A DNA stretch of 19,043 nucleotides from CAZTLE01 sp964614415 (GCA_964614415.1 CAZTLE010000066.1:1-19043); one strand, 5' to 3'; shown: positions 8,075 to 16,985, counted from the first letter of the stretch. Numbers and translations are program-made. The notes: a model not told the origin generated them from the letters alone.

Positions 8075-11000
8075 CTACTCTTTGATCAACTGCTTGGTTA
8101 TTTGACCATCCTGTCCTGAAATGACAACTACATAGGTTGCTGATGACAATCGACTTATGTCGATCGACTTTTCAACACCCATATTGTTCAACGGAATGGT
8201 TTGTACCAATCGTCCGGCCATATCGTAAATGGCAGCGTTCTCTAACTGTAATCCTTGCGGATTGCTTAGGAACACCTGATCTGATGCCGGGTTAGGATAC
8301 ATAATGATCGTACCCAGATTCGCATCCGTGCCTTCTACACCAAGTACACTCTCTACGGTTAGTTCGAACGTACAACATTCTTCGTTACCATACTCATCCG
8401 TTGAGCAAAGAGTTACGGTGTACACTCCATCCGGAAGTTCCGTACCCGGTGCCGGATCTTGTGTAAAGACCGTAAGCGGATCCGTACAATTGTCCACAGC
8501 GGTTGCATCTCCATTAGCCCAGTAATCGGGAATCTCATAGAACAGATTACCTGGTCCCGGATCAACAGTTTGATCCGGCGGACATGTGACTTGTGGTCCC
8601 ATATCATCTACAACAGTAACCACGGCATTACATGCGGCCAGGTTTCCATTCACGTCGCTGGCAAATACCATCACCGTGATCGGTGTACCTATGTCACTAC
8701 AGTCAAACTCGAAGATATCGATGGCCGTTGTTAGGATACCGCAGGCATCGGTCAGAGTATCAATTACGTCATCCGGAGTGATCTCGGCAAAGCCGTTTTC
8801 ATCCAGTGATACGGTAATATCCATACACGTCAGTACAGGTTCAACGTTGTCCTCCACGGTGACATTGGCCGTACAGCTACTGCTATTACCATTCACATCA
8901 GTTACGGTTAGAGTGACCACATTGTTACCTACATCATCACAGGTAAAGGTGTCAATATCAAGTGTAAGCGTATCAATGCCACAAGCATCGGATGATCCAC
9001 CATCCACATCGGCTCCCGTAATCGTAGCCATTCCGTTGGCATCCAGTTGTACTGTGATATCCATACAAACAGCTATCGGATCGGTAACATCTTCTACCGT
9101 CACAACAGCAATACACGTCGATACGTTGCCTTCATCGTCTGTTACAGTGAGAGTAATGTTATTGTCTCCAACATCCGAACAGTCGAAATCGGTTTGTGAA
9201 GCCGTAATAGAAGCGATACCGCAATTGTCTGAAGAACCTCCGTCGATATCGGCTACCGTGATGCTGGCATTACCTGCGGCATCCAGTTGAATTGTAATAT
9301 CCTGACAGACTGCCATTGGTGGTTCTGTATCGGTCACTGTAATCGTGAATGTACATACTGAAGTATTTCCGAATATATCGGTAGCCGTGTATTCCACGGT
9401 ACTTACTCCAATTGGGAAGGCGGAACCACTTGGCAGGCCTGCTGTTTGGATAACCGAAGCCACGCCACAGTTATCAAGTGCAATCGCATCCGCAAAGAAT
9501 ACTACGGCACTACACTGACCTGGATCGGTTCCTGCGTTAACGTCCATTGGACATGCTATGGTTGGCGGTGTATCGTCTAAGATCAATACAAAGTCATTAC
9601 CATCGCCTCCCACATAGGATACCTTTCCTGTAACTCCACCAAATACAATGGAGTCTCCTTCTGCGATTCCGTTAAAAGTTCCAATGATGGCATCACCACC
9701 GTCGTTATCTATTAGAACAAGAACTTCACAAGAGTCTTCAGGCCCTCCGGTTTGATCCACCATGGTGAGTGTAGCCCCACCAAGGTCAACTGTTCCAGTC
9801 ACTGCCAACTGATCGTAATCGGTTCCCGGTGTTATAAAACCTGAAACTCCCAGTACGAGTTCATCTGCAGCAGAAAGAACAAGATTCGCGGCCATTGGGA
9901 AAACTCCCCTACCGGTAAATCCGGGCTGAGTAGCACCATTAATCGTTAGTGTTGTTCCTGTAACCAGATCGGTTGGAGGCACACCCGTTGGTGTTGTGAT
10001 GGGTCCTATAGCAGTAGTAAGTGTCACGTCCCCTCCGGCGGTAATGTCAGCACCATTATTAATGAATGCAATACCACTGCTGCCTGTGTTTCCGGCAGTT
10101 CCATCAGCTGTAATTTCTCCGGCACTGGTCGTGAACGAGGCATTGTCAAGTACAATTCCACTGTTAACACCGGCTACAGCAGTACCAACACCGGTTGCAG
10201 AAATAGCACCGGTTCCTGTACTTTCTACCGATGCATTATTGAGAAGGCGAATTCCGTGATTACCATTGCCTGTACCGGCACCATCACCCAATAGGTCAAT
10301 ATCACCATTAAGGGTGCGAACCGTGGCATTTGACATTTGAATTCCCGAATTGCCATCCGTTCCATTACCACCGGTTCCATCTAAGGTTATCGAACCTCCG
10401 GCAATATCCTCAATCGTCACACCACTTCCAAGGTTTACTCCTATGTGGTTATTTGCAGCACCGCTTCCACCAACTCCCGTTGCAAGGATACCGCCACCAT
10501 TCGTACTTACAGTAGTTCCGGCTGAACTAAGTACAATTCCTTCATTGCTGTTATTTCCGGGACCACCGGTTCCATCCAGCGTGATTGAACCCGTTCCTGT
10601 GCTACTAACCACAGAACCGGAAATAATTACTACACCTTCTGTGCTATTTCCCGTTCCAGATCCAGCTATTCCGGTGATGGAAATATTTCCATTGTTCGAA
10701 GTAACCGTTGCTCCGGGGTTGTTTGTAAGGACTACACCTCGCTCACCACCACTACCGGTTCCTCCCTGGCCGTTAATTACGATATCACCAGCGGCAGTAT
10801 CGGAGATCACAACACCACCAAGAAGCATAACACCTGACTGATCGTTAGTCCCCGTTCCTCCGGTACCGTTCAATGTCATACCTCCACCAGCAGTGGTAAT
10901 TGTACTGGCATTCTGTAAATACAAGCCTCGGCCATTGGATGTGCCAGACCCTGCATTACCCGTAAGGTCGACTACTCCCGATCCTGAAATCTGTATAGAC

Positions 11001-14000
11001 GCACCATTGAGGAGCATCAGTCCCATATTGAAGTTTCCAGTTCCGGTACCTCCCGTACCATTCATTGTAACGTTTCCATCAACACTGGTTATGGTAGTCG
11101 GGTTATCAATTCTAATACCGATTACCTGTGCACCTGCGCCTAAAGCCCCATTACCGGTAATGTTTATGGGACCGGTCGTGCTGCTGATATTGGAAGCTCC
11201 TCGAATAAATACACCGTTGAGGTTGTTTCCGGCACCTGTGTTGCTAAATCCTGTACCGGCAATAGTTATACTTCCTGTACCGGTCGCCTGGATGGTGCTA
11301 TTTACAGCATCTACACCTCGAAAATTCAATCCACCGGTGGGTGCATTACCACCGGTTATGTCGATCGCTCCATCTGTAATCTGCACAGAACCTCCGTTCA
11401 TAAACGTATTATCACTACTGGTAGTGGTTACATTTCCTGTAGTACTAATTCCGGTTGTAATAAATAGCTGTTCCGAAGTTGTAATGAGATCACCGCTTCC
11501 AATATCCGTGGCGGTCGTTTGGAAATTGATATCATCGTCATCATCATCACCATTTACGGTAAGATCGGCATCAAATCCTGCTGCGACACCTTCAATGTTT
11601 ATGACATCTGCACCTGTACCAGCGTTGATGGTCAATGAGTTGGTTGGATTGTTGAAATCAACCATTTCGCCCAAAGTCGAGTCAATCTGGTTATCCAGTG
11701 TACCGCCTGCGTCAAGCGTAATGGTCTCTGCACCTCCGGTGAAGGTGAAGATCCTGTCGGCTGCGCCAAGATTATCGATTACAGGCTCCAGACCCACATA
11801 GGTGATGGTGCTGTTTCCTGTGATGTCAACAGAACCGTCGCTATCATTCACAAATGTGTGAGTAACCGTAGTAACGGCTGTGGTTCCTGATAACAACATA
11901 ATATCTCCGGGAACTGTGTTTTGATTTCCACCATCGTAATTGATGGCATCTCCAAAGTTTCCACCGTCCAGGTCCACATTCAGGCTGTCATCGCCGTCCT
12001 GTGTATTGATATTGATATCTCCTGTGACCGAAGCTATCGGTACCAGGGCATCATTTCCATCCTGAGTAGCCCCCTGACCGGCAATTACCGGCTTATTGGG
12101 ATCACTAATTCTGTAGTTAGTACCATCAATAATAATGGTTAACTCATCATCCTCTCCAAGAGGATCACTGTATACAAGGTTACCACTGCCGTCTACTTCG
12201 ACGTTGACTACGCTGGAGCGCAGCACAACATCGTTACCGTCACCTTCATCATAATAGATGTACCAGGTTTCCCCGTTAAAGGCAATAGCACTCTCATTGG
12301 GTAGTCCGGTGAAAGTACCTACAACGGCATCCGTACCGTCATTGTCGATGATCACAATGACCTCAAAAGGAGTTGCCACAGCGGCTGTGTTGTCAATCAG
12401 GGTCAACGTGGCATCGGTAATATCAACAACACCCGTTACCGCAATCTGATCGTAATCGGTTCCCGGGTTGGTGAAGTCATCCACATCCACTTCATATACA
12501 TCTCCAGCGGACAAGTTGAAATTTCCGCTTTCCAGGAACTGTCCCACCGCACTTCCCGGTGACACAGTACCATTGACGGTAATGCTGTTTGCGTCAATAA
12601 CCGGGTTCACTCGTGTACCGTTAGGTGTGTTGAACGGTCCGGTTGTTGGAGTAACAGTAACATCTCCAGTCGTTTGAACAGAAACCGTTGTGTTGGCGTT
12701 GCTGTTATCAATATTAACCCCGGCAAATGAAGCGTTGGCTGCCGTTCCAAACAGATTAACATTTCCGGAAGTGGAAACGATCTGAGCATTCGAGAACATG
12801 GCAGTACCATTGTTTACTCCGCCACTACCATCAATGGAAATTCCAGTAACAAGTACATTACCCGTAGTTGTGGTCGTCGTTGAATCGAACAAATAAACTC
12901 CGGTGTTAAAGTTTGGACTCGATCCACCTGTTCCGTTGATCAGGATATTTCCTCCGTTGAGATCTTGTAGATTACTTCCCACGGTAATGATTGCTCCTAT
13001 AGTCAATGAACCGGTTGATGTTCCGCCCTGACCGTTAATGGTAATTCCTCCTCCGTTTGTTGAAAAGAAAGAAGTGCCATTCTGTATCAAAACGCCGTAG
13101 GTATTCGCATTTCCTGTTCCTCCGAAACCGTCCAACTGCATACTACCGGTGCCTGTCACCTGGTATATTCCTCCGAAAAGCGCTACAATACCGGCATTAA
13201 AGTTCCCGGTTCCTGTACCACCGGTTCCATCGATGATCATATTTCCATCCACACTTTGAATAAAACTACCTACATCGGAAACCCGTACTCCATAGTTCAG
13301 GTTACCTGTGCTTGCAGACTGAGTTCCAATACCCGTAATATCCATGTCTCCGCTAACGGTACTGATCACCCCGGCATCATCGGCATGCACACCGCGGTTA
13401 TTTCCACCGGTACCACTTCCGGTACCTACCAGCATCATATTACCGGTATTGGTGGAAACCGTACTTCCGGCATCCTGTACGTAGATTCCAGTGTTATTGC
13501 TGGTACCATCACCCGCCAAACCGGTAAGCATCATAGTACCTGAGCCGGTGGCCTGTACATCACCTCCATTGTGAACGCGAATTCCAAAATTACTGCCTGT
13601 AGTTCCATCACTGGCCCCGGTACCATTAAAGGTAATACCTCCGGTACCTGTAGTCTGTACTGTGGCGTTGTCAATATCAATACCTACAAAACTATCTCCT
13701 GCCAAAGGAGCCGAACCGGCTGCTATGCCAACGGCACCGTCTGTTGACTGCACGGTAGCTCCATTGGAAACAGAGGTGTTTCTGGATGTCGAAGTTGTAA
13801 TGGCACCCGTGGTGGTTATGTCCGCCGTAACGAACAACCGATCGGATATTACAATCAGCGCACCGCTACCAAGGCTCGTAGCCGTAGTTTGGAAAAATAC
13901 ATCATCGTTCTCACTGTCACCATTTATGGTAAGGCTGGCATCAAATGCTGCATCTACACCTTCTATATTGATGATATCATCTCCGTTTCCTGCATTGATA

Positions 14001-15268
14001 GTTAATGAGTTTGTTGGATTGTTGAAATCAACCGATTCACCCAATGTAGAATCAATCTGATTGTCCAATGTACCTCCAGCGTCGAGAGTAATGGTCTCTG
14101 CTCCCCCTGTAAAAGTGAATACGCGATCGACGGCATTAAGATTATCAATGACCGGCTCAAGGCCTACATAGGTGATCGTACTATTTCCAGTGATATCCAC
14201 AGATCCGTCATTATCACTTGCATGGGTATGCGTAATTGTCGTGAACGAACCTCCTCCTGATAGTTGCAATATGTCACCAGGAACGGTCGTCTGATTTCCG
14301 CCATTGTAGTTAATGGCATCTCCGAAGTTTCCTCCGGTTAGATCGACGGTAAGCATATCATCTCCATCCTCTGTGTTAATATTGATCGCTCCTGTCACCG
14401 AGCTAATAGGGACCAAAACGTCCAGACCGTCCTGGGTAGTTCCGCTACCTGCTTCTAAAGTTCCGTTAGGGTCACTGAGGCGATAGTTTGAACCTTCAAC
14501 TACAACAGTGATATCATCATCTACTCCATCATCATCCGTATAAACCAAATTTCCGCCTGCATCGATTTCAATATTTGAAGTTAGAGGCGCATCTGGCGCA
14601 CAAATGCCAACAGAAACTTGAATAACATCCAGTGTAAAAGGAGCTGGGTTGTTAATATTTATAACCAGGCAATCAAAAGATCCTGGTACTTGGAAATACC
14701 CGTCCTGGTTTGTGGAAGTGGTACCCGTAATAAATGCTGTATTGCCAGACGTGCCAAATCTGGATTGACCATTCATCAAATTTACGTTGACCGGATTTCC
14801 ACTACAATCAAAAATGTTTATGGTTGTAAAAGTTTCAATATCCCCAATGAAAATGTATGGATTGGTTATTGTTAAACCAAAGTTGTATGTAATATCTGCA
14901 TCTCCACCATCGGTGCTAGCATAATTGATGCGTCCTCCACTAGTAACTATATTATCTACATCCCCAAGTCCTGCGCCACTTGGAGTACCTGTAACAGTGA
15001 TATTGGTAGTTCCATTGTTTACTAAACTAGTGGTCACTCCTATTCCCGCAGGTAAGAAGGTTCCCGTATTTTCATCAGCATGGTCGATAGTGTAAAAATT
15101 AAATCCTGCCGCACACGCCGCAGGAGTTCCTGGCACATTCGTGGTTCCATCAGGATTTTGAGAGGCCGGTGTCCCCAAAGGGGTGTTCTGGGCACTTGCG
15201 GTATACGAAACCATTAGCGCTGTTATGAATAAAAGTACAGCGCTAAAAATCTGTGTATTTTTTTTCAT
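8075..15268 (-). CDS. Giant T9SS-secreted adhesin-like protein with beta-helix and HYR repeats
   Basis: A 2397-residue secreted protein. Order of parts by residue: signal peptide 1-26 (ends SYTASAQ); unique N-terminal domain about 27-229; module A 230-1018; module B 1019-1897; HYR domain 1898-1980 (TPPTIACPMDV onward); three 80-81 residue Ig/HYR-like repeats from 1981, 2062 and 2142; another HYR-like domain about 2220-2305; and a T9SS type A sorting domain about 2315-2397, with MYPNPASDQVFL near its start and KQLIKE at the end. Each module has a header of about 295 residues, an array of glycine-rich 30-36 residue repeats that reads as right-handed beta-helix, and a tail containing PGTDYDQ and GDGND. 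The repeat region is acidic, rich in G, T, N, D and S, and nearly free of cysteine; D-rich loops suggest calcium binding. Expected fate: Sec export, T9SS passage and surface attachment or release. Role as adhesin, fibre or glycan-binding surface protein is inference. It is 9 nt downstream of a small secreted protein gene, in one operon. The frame is intact throughout. Confidence 0.9.
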   Translation of the reverse strand: MKKNTQIFSAVLLFITALMVSYTASAQNTPLGTPASQNPDGTTNVPGTPAACAAGFNFYTIDHADENTGTFLPAGIGVTTSLVNNGTTNITVTGTPSGAGLGDVDNIVTSGGRINYASTDGGDADITYNFGLTITNPYIFIGDIETFTTINIFDCSGNPVNVNLMNGQSRFGTSGNTAFITGTTSTNQDGYFQVPGSFDCLVININNPAPFTLDVIQVSVGICAPDAPLTSNIEIDAGGNLVYTDDDGVDDDITVVVEGSNYRLSDPNGTLEAGSGTTQDGLDVLVPISSVTGAININTEDGDDMLTVDLTGGNFGDAINYNGGNQTTVPGDILQLSGGGSFTTITHTHASDNDGSVDITGNSTITYVGLEPVIDNLNAVDRVFTFTGGAETITLDAGGTLDNQIDSTLGESVDFNNPTNSLTINAGNGDDIINIEGVDAAFDASLTINGDSENDDVFFQTTATSLGSGALIVISDRLFVTADITTTGAITTSTSRNTSVSNGATVQSTDGAVGIAAGSAPLAGDSFVGIDIDNATVQTTGTGGITFNGTGASDGTTGSNFGIRVHNGGDVQATGSGTMMLTGLAGDGTSNNTGIYVQDAGSTVSTNTGNMMLVGTGSGTGGNNRGVHADDAGVISTVSGDMDITGIGTQSASTGNLNYGVRVSDVGSFIQSVDGNMIIDGTGGTGTGNFNAGIVALFGGIYQVTGTGSMQLDGFGGTGNANTYGVLIQNGTSFFSTNGGGITINGQGGTSTGSLTIGAIITVGSNLQDLNGGNILINGTGGSSPNFNTGVYLFDSTTTTTTGNVLVTGISIDGSGGVNNGTAMFSNAQIVSTSGNVNLFGTAANASFAGVNIDNSNANTTVSVQTTGDVTVTPTTGPFNTPNGTRVNPVIDANSITVNGTVSPGSAVGQFLESGNFNLSAGDVYEVDVDDFTNPGTDYDQIAVTGVVDITDATLTLIDNTAAVATPFEVIVIIDNDGTDAVVGTFTGLPNESAIAFNGETWYIYYDEGDGNDVVLRSSVVNVEVDGSGNLVYSDPLGEDDELTIIIDGTNYRISDPNKPVIAGQGATQDGNDALVPIASVTGDININTQDGDDSLNVDLDGGNFGDAINYDGGNQNTVPGDIMLLSGTTAVTTVTHTFVNDSDGSVDITGNSTITYVGLEPVIDNLGAADRIFTFTGGAETITLDAGGTLDNQIDSTLGEMVDFNNPTNSLTINAGTGADVINIEGVAAGFDADLTVNGDDDDDDINFQTTATDIGSGDLITTSEQLFITTGISTTGNVTTTSSDNTFMNGGSVQITDGAIDITGGNAPTGGLNFRGVDAVNSTIQATGTGSITIAGTGFSNTGAGNNLNGVFIRGASNISSTTGPINITGNGALGAGAQVIGIRIDNPTTITSVDGNVTMNGTGGTGTGNFNMGLMLLNGASIQISGSGVVDLTGNAGSGTSNGRGLYLQNASTITTAGGGMTLNGTGGTGTNDQSGVMLLGGVVISDTAAGDIVINGQGGTGSGGERGVVLTNNPGATVTSNNGNISITGIAGSGTGNSTEGVVIISGSVVSSTGTGSITLDGTGGPGNNSNEGIVLSSAGTTVSTNGGGILATGVGGSGAANNHIGVNLGSGVTIEDIAGGSITLDGTGGNGTDGNSGIQMSNATVRTLNGDIDLLGDGAGTGNGNHGIRLLNNASVESTGTGAISATGVGTAVAGVNSGIVLDNASFTTSAGEITADGTAGNTGSSGIAFINNGADITAGGDVTLTTAIGPITTPTGVPPTDLVTGTTLTINGATQPGFTGRGVFPMAANLVLSAADELVLGVSGFITPGTDYDQLAVTGTVDLGGATLTMVDQTGGPEDSCEVLVLIDNDGGDAIIGTFNGIAEGDSIVFGGVTGKVSYVGGDGNDFVLILDDTPPTIACPMDVNAGTDPGQCSAVVFFADAIALDNCGVASVIQTAGLPSGSAFPIGVSTVEYTATDIFGNTSVCTFTITVTDTEPPMAVCQDITIQLDAAGNASITVADIDGGSSDNCGIASITASQTDFDCSDVGDNNITLTVTDDEGNVSTCIAVVTVEDVTDPIAVCMDITVQLDANGMATITGADVDGGSSDACGIDTLTLDIDTFTCDDVGNNVVTLTVTDVNGNSSSCTANVTVEDNVEPVLTCMDITVSLDENGFAEITPDDVIDTLTDACGILTTAIDIFEFDCSDIGTPITVMVFASDVNGNLAACNAVVTVVDDMGPQVTCPPDQTVDPGPGNLFYEIPDYWANGDATAVDNCTDPLTVFTQDPAPGTELPDGVYTVTLCSTDEYGNEECCTFELTVESVLGVEGTDANLGTIIMYPNPASDQVFLSNPQGLQLENAAIYDMAGRLVQTIPLNNMGVEKSIDISRLSSATYVVVISGQDGQITKQLIKE
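8603..9328 (-). repeat. Three tandem 80-81 residue Ig/HYR-like repeats inside the giant gene
   Basis: Units run 9328-9086, 9085-8846 and 8845-8603. Each starts with a (T/V)-(E/D)-P-x-(A/L)-x-C-(Q/M)-D-I-T motif, then L-D-x-x-G-x-A-x-I-T, a SSDNCGI-like turn, a D-C-S-D-V-G-like turn and a closing C-x-A-x-V-T-V-E-D. Four cysteines per unit fall at matching places, suggesting two disulfides each. They form a stalk between the beta-helix modules and the sorting domain. Confidence 0.85.
10000..11327 (-). repeat. Module B array: about 14 beta-helix-like repeats of 29-36 residues
   Basis: The units follow a pattern of G-(I/V)-x-(L/I)-x-N, then (I/V)-x-(S/T)-x-x-G-x-(I/M)-x-(I/L)-x-G-x-G-G-x-G-x-x-N. 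Examples are GSITLDGTGGPGNNSNEGIV and GDIVINGQGGTGSGGERGVV. In DNA this is a degenerate tandem repeat of about 96 bp, with ACCGGTTCC-type words recurring on the plus strand. Unit borders are approximate and were counted by eye. Confidence 0.85.
12655..13690 (-). repeat. Module A array: about 11 beta-helix-like repeats of 27-36 residues
   Basis: Same repeat pattern as the array at 10000-11327, for example GNMIIDGTGGTGTGNFNAGI and GGITINGQGGTSTGSLT. It has about three fewer units than module B, so the arrays have gained or lost units since the modules were duplicated. The last two units are degenerate, leading into the VTVTPTTGPFNTPNG capping segment, which has a counterpart in module B (LTTAIGPITTPTG). 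Confidence 0.85.
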
Positions 15269-15277
15269 AATGGGCTA

Positions 15278-15616
15278 TTAGTTTTGTTTTGATTTTTTTC
15301 CATCAGGCCCTGCCTTTGAAGAAACCTTCGCCTTCTTCTGTGCTTCCAGGCGCTTTCTAACGGCTGCAGTTACCTTGTCTCTCCTGGCCTTTGCTTCACG
15401 GCTTTTGCGAGCGTTTTCCTGCAATTGCAACTGCATGGCCTTATCTTCCTGGACTTCCTGAACTTCCATATCCGGAGATTCAGTCACTTCCATAGAGGTT
15501 ATCTGATCGGCCTTCACTTCAGTCTTGGTCTGTGTAACGGGCTTTTCGCTTTGTGCGGTTGCCACCGATGTGGTGAACAACGCAGCAACTAGTAAAATGG
15601 CGAAGTTGGTTTTCAT
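15278..15616 (-). CDS. Small secreted charged helical protein, first gene of the giant-protein operon
   Basis: I do not recognise this 112-residue protein. It has a clear signal peptide (residues 1-22, MKTNFAILLVAALFTTSVAT followed by A-Q). The mature part divides in two. Residues 23-60 are acidic and rich in V, E, T and Q (EVTESPDMEVQEVQEDKA). Residues about 61-112 are basic, with KSREAKARRDKVTAAVRKRL and ending in K-K-S-K-Q-N. Residues 55-95 look like one long helix or coiled coil. There are no cysteines, no lipobox and no T9SS sorting domain, so it is probably periplasmic. Its stop is 9 nt before the ATG of the giant T9SS protein, so the two are probably co-transcribed and perhaps translationally coupled. 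A role as periplasmic holder, assembly aid or surface partner of the acidic giant protein is inference from position and opposite charge. Confidence 0.8.
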   Translation of the reverse strand: MKTNFAILLVAALFTTSVATAQSEKPVTQTKTEVKADQITSMEVTESPDMEVQEVQEDKAMQLQLQENARKSREAKARRDKVTAAVRKRLEAQKKAKVSSKAGPDGKKSKQN

Positions 15617-16031
15617 AAGTTGTAGTATTGGTTGTTTATTGATAAATATTGATAATTCTTCTCCTTTTTATCAACCGGGAATCATGGAAATACAATACGA
15701 CAACATTAAATCAAATCTCCGGATTAATACGTTCCGGAGTTTGACCACAGTCAGGTAGGTTAAAGGTATTTTAAATTAAAATGTAGGGGTATGGAATTAC
15801 AAAGAGTCGTGTATCGTGATAGCTAGTTGATTTATTGGTTGACTGTTTAAATGTATCACAAATACTTGGGAAACAGATGAATTTTAGGTTAAAGTTTCCA
15901 ACAGAATAGAACCTTCCGGGACCCGAAAAATTGACACTATTGTAAACCTTAAAAAGGCTTAAGTTCGTAACTATCTGTTTTTGAATTTTTTAGAGAGAAG
16001 AATGCTTTCCTCTAGCCTGATTTCGTCCGCA
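15617..16031. other. AT-rich 415-nt intergenic region upstream of the small-giant operon
   Basis: No convincing gene is seen. It lies between the stop of purC and the start of the small secreted protein, both on the minus strand. On the minus strand TTGATAA (15674-15668) can pair with TTATCAA at 15655-15649 or with a second copy at 15645-15639, just upstream of the ATG at 15616; the longer loop contains an AGGAGAAG purine run. A TACCTTTA octamer at complement 15768-15761 is a possible promoter box. No strong intrinsic terminator for purC was found; only weak AT-rich inverted repeats occur near 15945-15965. Confidence 0.5.
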
Positions 16032-16985
16032 CTAAACGCCCGAAAAGAATAAGTTAACATTGTCCTCAATGCGCTGTTGAATATTTGAAACATCGGCTTT
16101 AACGAATGTCTCTCCGGTGATATTTTCGTAGAGTTCTATATATCGTTCCGAAACACTTTCAATATAGTCATCACTCATGTGCGGAATCTGTTGGCCTTCC
16201 AGGCCCTGAAATCCGTTTTGTATAAGCCATTGACGTACAAACTCCTTGGAAAGTTGTTTCTGAGGTTCCCGGCGTTCCTGACGTTCTTCATACCCGTCGG
16301 CATAGAAATACCGGGAGGAATCCGGTGTATGAATCTCGTCTATCAATACGATCTCTCCGTCCCTGGTCTTTCCGAATTCATATTTGGTGTCTACAAGGAT
16401 CAATCCCCGGGCAGCTGCGATTTCAGTACCACGCTGAAAAAGCTTTCGGGTATAATCTTCCAATTGGACATAATCTTCTTCAGAAACAATTCCCCGGGAG
16501 AGGATCTCTTCCCTGGAGATATCTTCGTCGTGATCTCCCTTTTCCGCCTTGGTGGCAGGTGTTATGATGGGCTCCGGAAACTTGTCATTTTCTATCATCC
16601 CATCGGGCATAGGAACGCCACAAAGTATGCGCTTACCGGCCTTGTACTCCCTGGCTGCGTGCCCGCTCATATATCCGCGAATGACCATTTCCACTTTAAA
16701 CGGATCACACGCCTTCCCTATGGCCACGTTGGGATCGGGAACGGCTGTTAACCAATTCGGGCAAATATCCTCGGTATCCTTCATCATCTTGGTTGCGATC
16801 TGATTGAGGATCTGTCCTTTGAACGGAATCCCTTTCGGCATCACCACATCAAAAGCACTGAGACGATCGGTCGCTACCATGAGCAGTATATCGTTTTCCA
16901 AAGTATACACTTCACGAACCTTACCTCGATAAACACTCTTCTGACCCGGAAACTGAAAATCGGTAGCTGTTATCGTATTGCTCAT
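16032..16985 (-). CDS. purC: Phosphoribosylaminoimidazole-succinocarboxamide synthase (SAICAR synthetase)
   Basis: PurC joins CAIR and aspartate using ATP to give SAICAR in de novo purine synthesis, in the cytoplasm. The 317-residue protein has the family marks: GKVREVY (21-27, nucleotide loop), ATDRLSAFDVVMP (38-50), IRGYMSGHAAREY (102-114), LILVDTKYEFGKT (195-207) and the signature LIDEIHTPDSSRYF (214-227). The length fits the longer, about 300-residue form (as in yeast Ade1) rather than the 237-residue E. coli form. The frame is open to an ATG at 17021, but that lies within phoH; the ATG at 16985, after a 1-nt gap from the phoH stop, gives the normal N-terminus. No Shine-Dalgarno sequence is seen; an AAAATCAAAA stretch precedes it. 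Co-transcription with phoH is likely. Confidence 0.95.
   Translation of the reverse strand: MSNTITATDFQFPGQKSVYRGKVREVYTLENDILLMVATDRLSAFDVVMPKGIPFKGQILNQIATKMMKDTEDICPNWLTAVPDPNVAIGKACDPFKVEMVIRGYMSGHAAREYKAGKRILCGVPMPDGMIENDKFPEPIITPATKAEKGDHDEDISREEILSRGIVSEEDYVQLEDYTRKLFQRGTEIAAARGLILVDTKYEFGKTRDGEIVLIDEIHTPDSSRYFYADGYEERQERREPQKQLSKEFVRQWLIQNGFQGLEGQQIPHMSDDYIESVSERYIELYENITGETFVKADVSNIQQRIEDNVNLFFSGV

Larger units (their letters stand above)
9578..14580 (-). repeat. Two homologous large modules (A 12213-14580, B 9578-12212)
   Basis: Headers of both modules share the same run of motifs: GNLVYxD, SDPN, TQDG, SVTG, GDAINY, NGGNQ or DGGNQ, DGSVDITGNSTITYVGLEP, GGAETITLDAGGTLDNQ, DFNNPTNSLTINAG. 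Tails share PGTDYDQ, IDNDG and GDGND. In the header segment near 14041-14130 compared with 11660-11750, about one base in five differs, mostly at third codon positions, while the protein is nearly the same. This points to an old internal duplication kept under protein-level selection. Confidence 0.9.

Noticed and set aside
10893..11801. A 302-codon plus-strand open frame opposite the giant gene, with others at 10350-10841, 8586-9290, 9996-10259 and 13662-14060
   Set aside because: They are antisense to a clearly coding repeat region. Their translations are low-complexity P/V/S/T-rich strings produced by the repeated glycine-threonine codons, and no known domain or start signal is seen.
10000..13690. 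Regular repeats of about 96 bp considered as a CRISPR array or intergenic repeat family
   Set aside because: The units are coding, degenerate and in frame throughout one open frame, with no constant repeat and variable spacer structure.
15945..15965. CCTTAAAAAGG and CTTAA/TTAAG inverted repeats considered as a purC terminator
   Set aside because: The stems are short and AT-rich and there is no U-tract placed correctly for the minus-strand transcript.
16179..16751. A 190-codon plus-strand open frame inside purC, and one of 161 codons inside phoH (16978-17463)
   Set aside because: Both lie antisense to conserved enzymes with intact motifs and show no family features.
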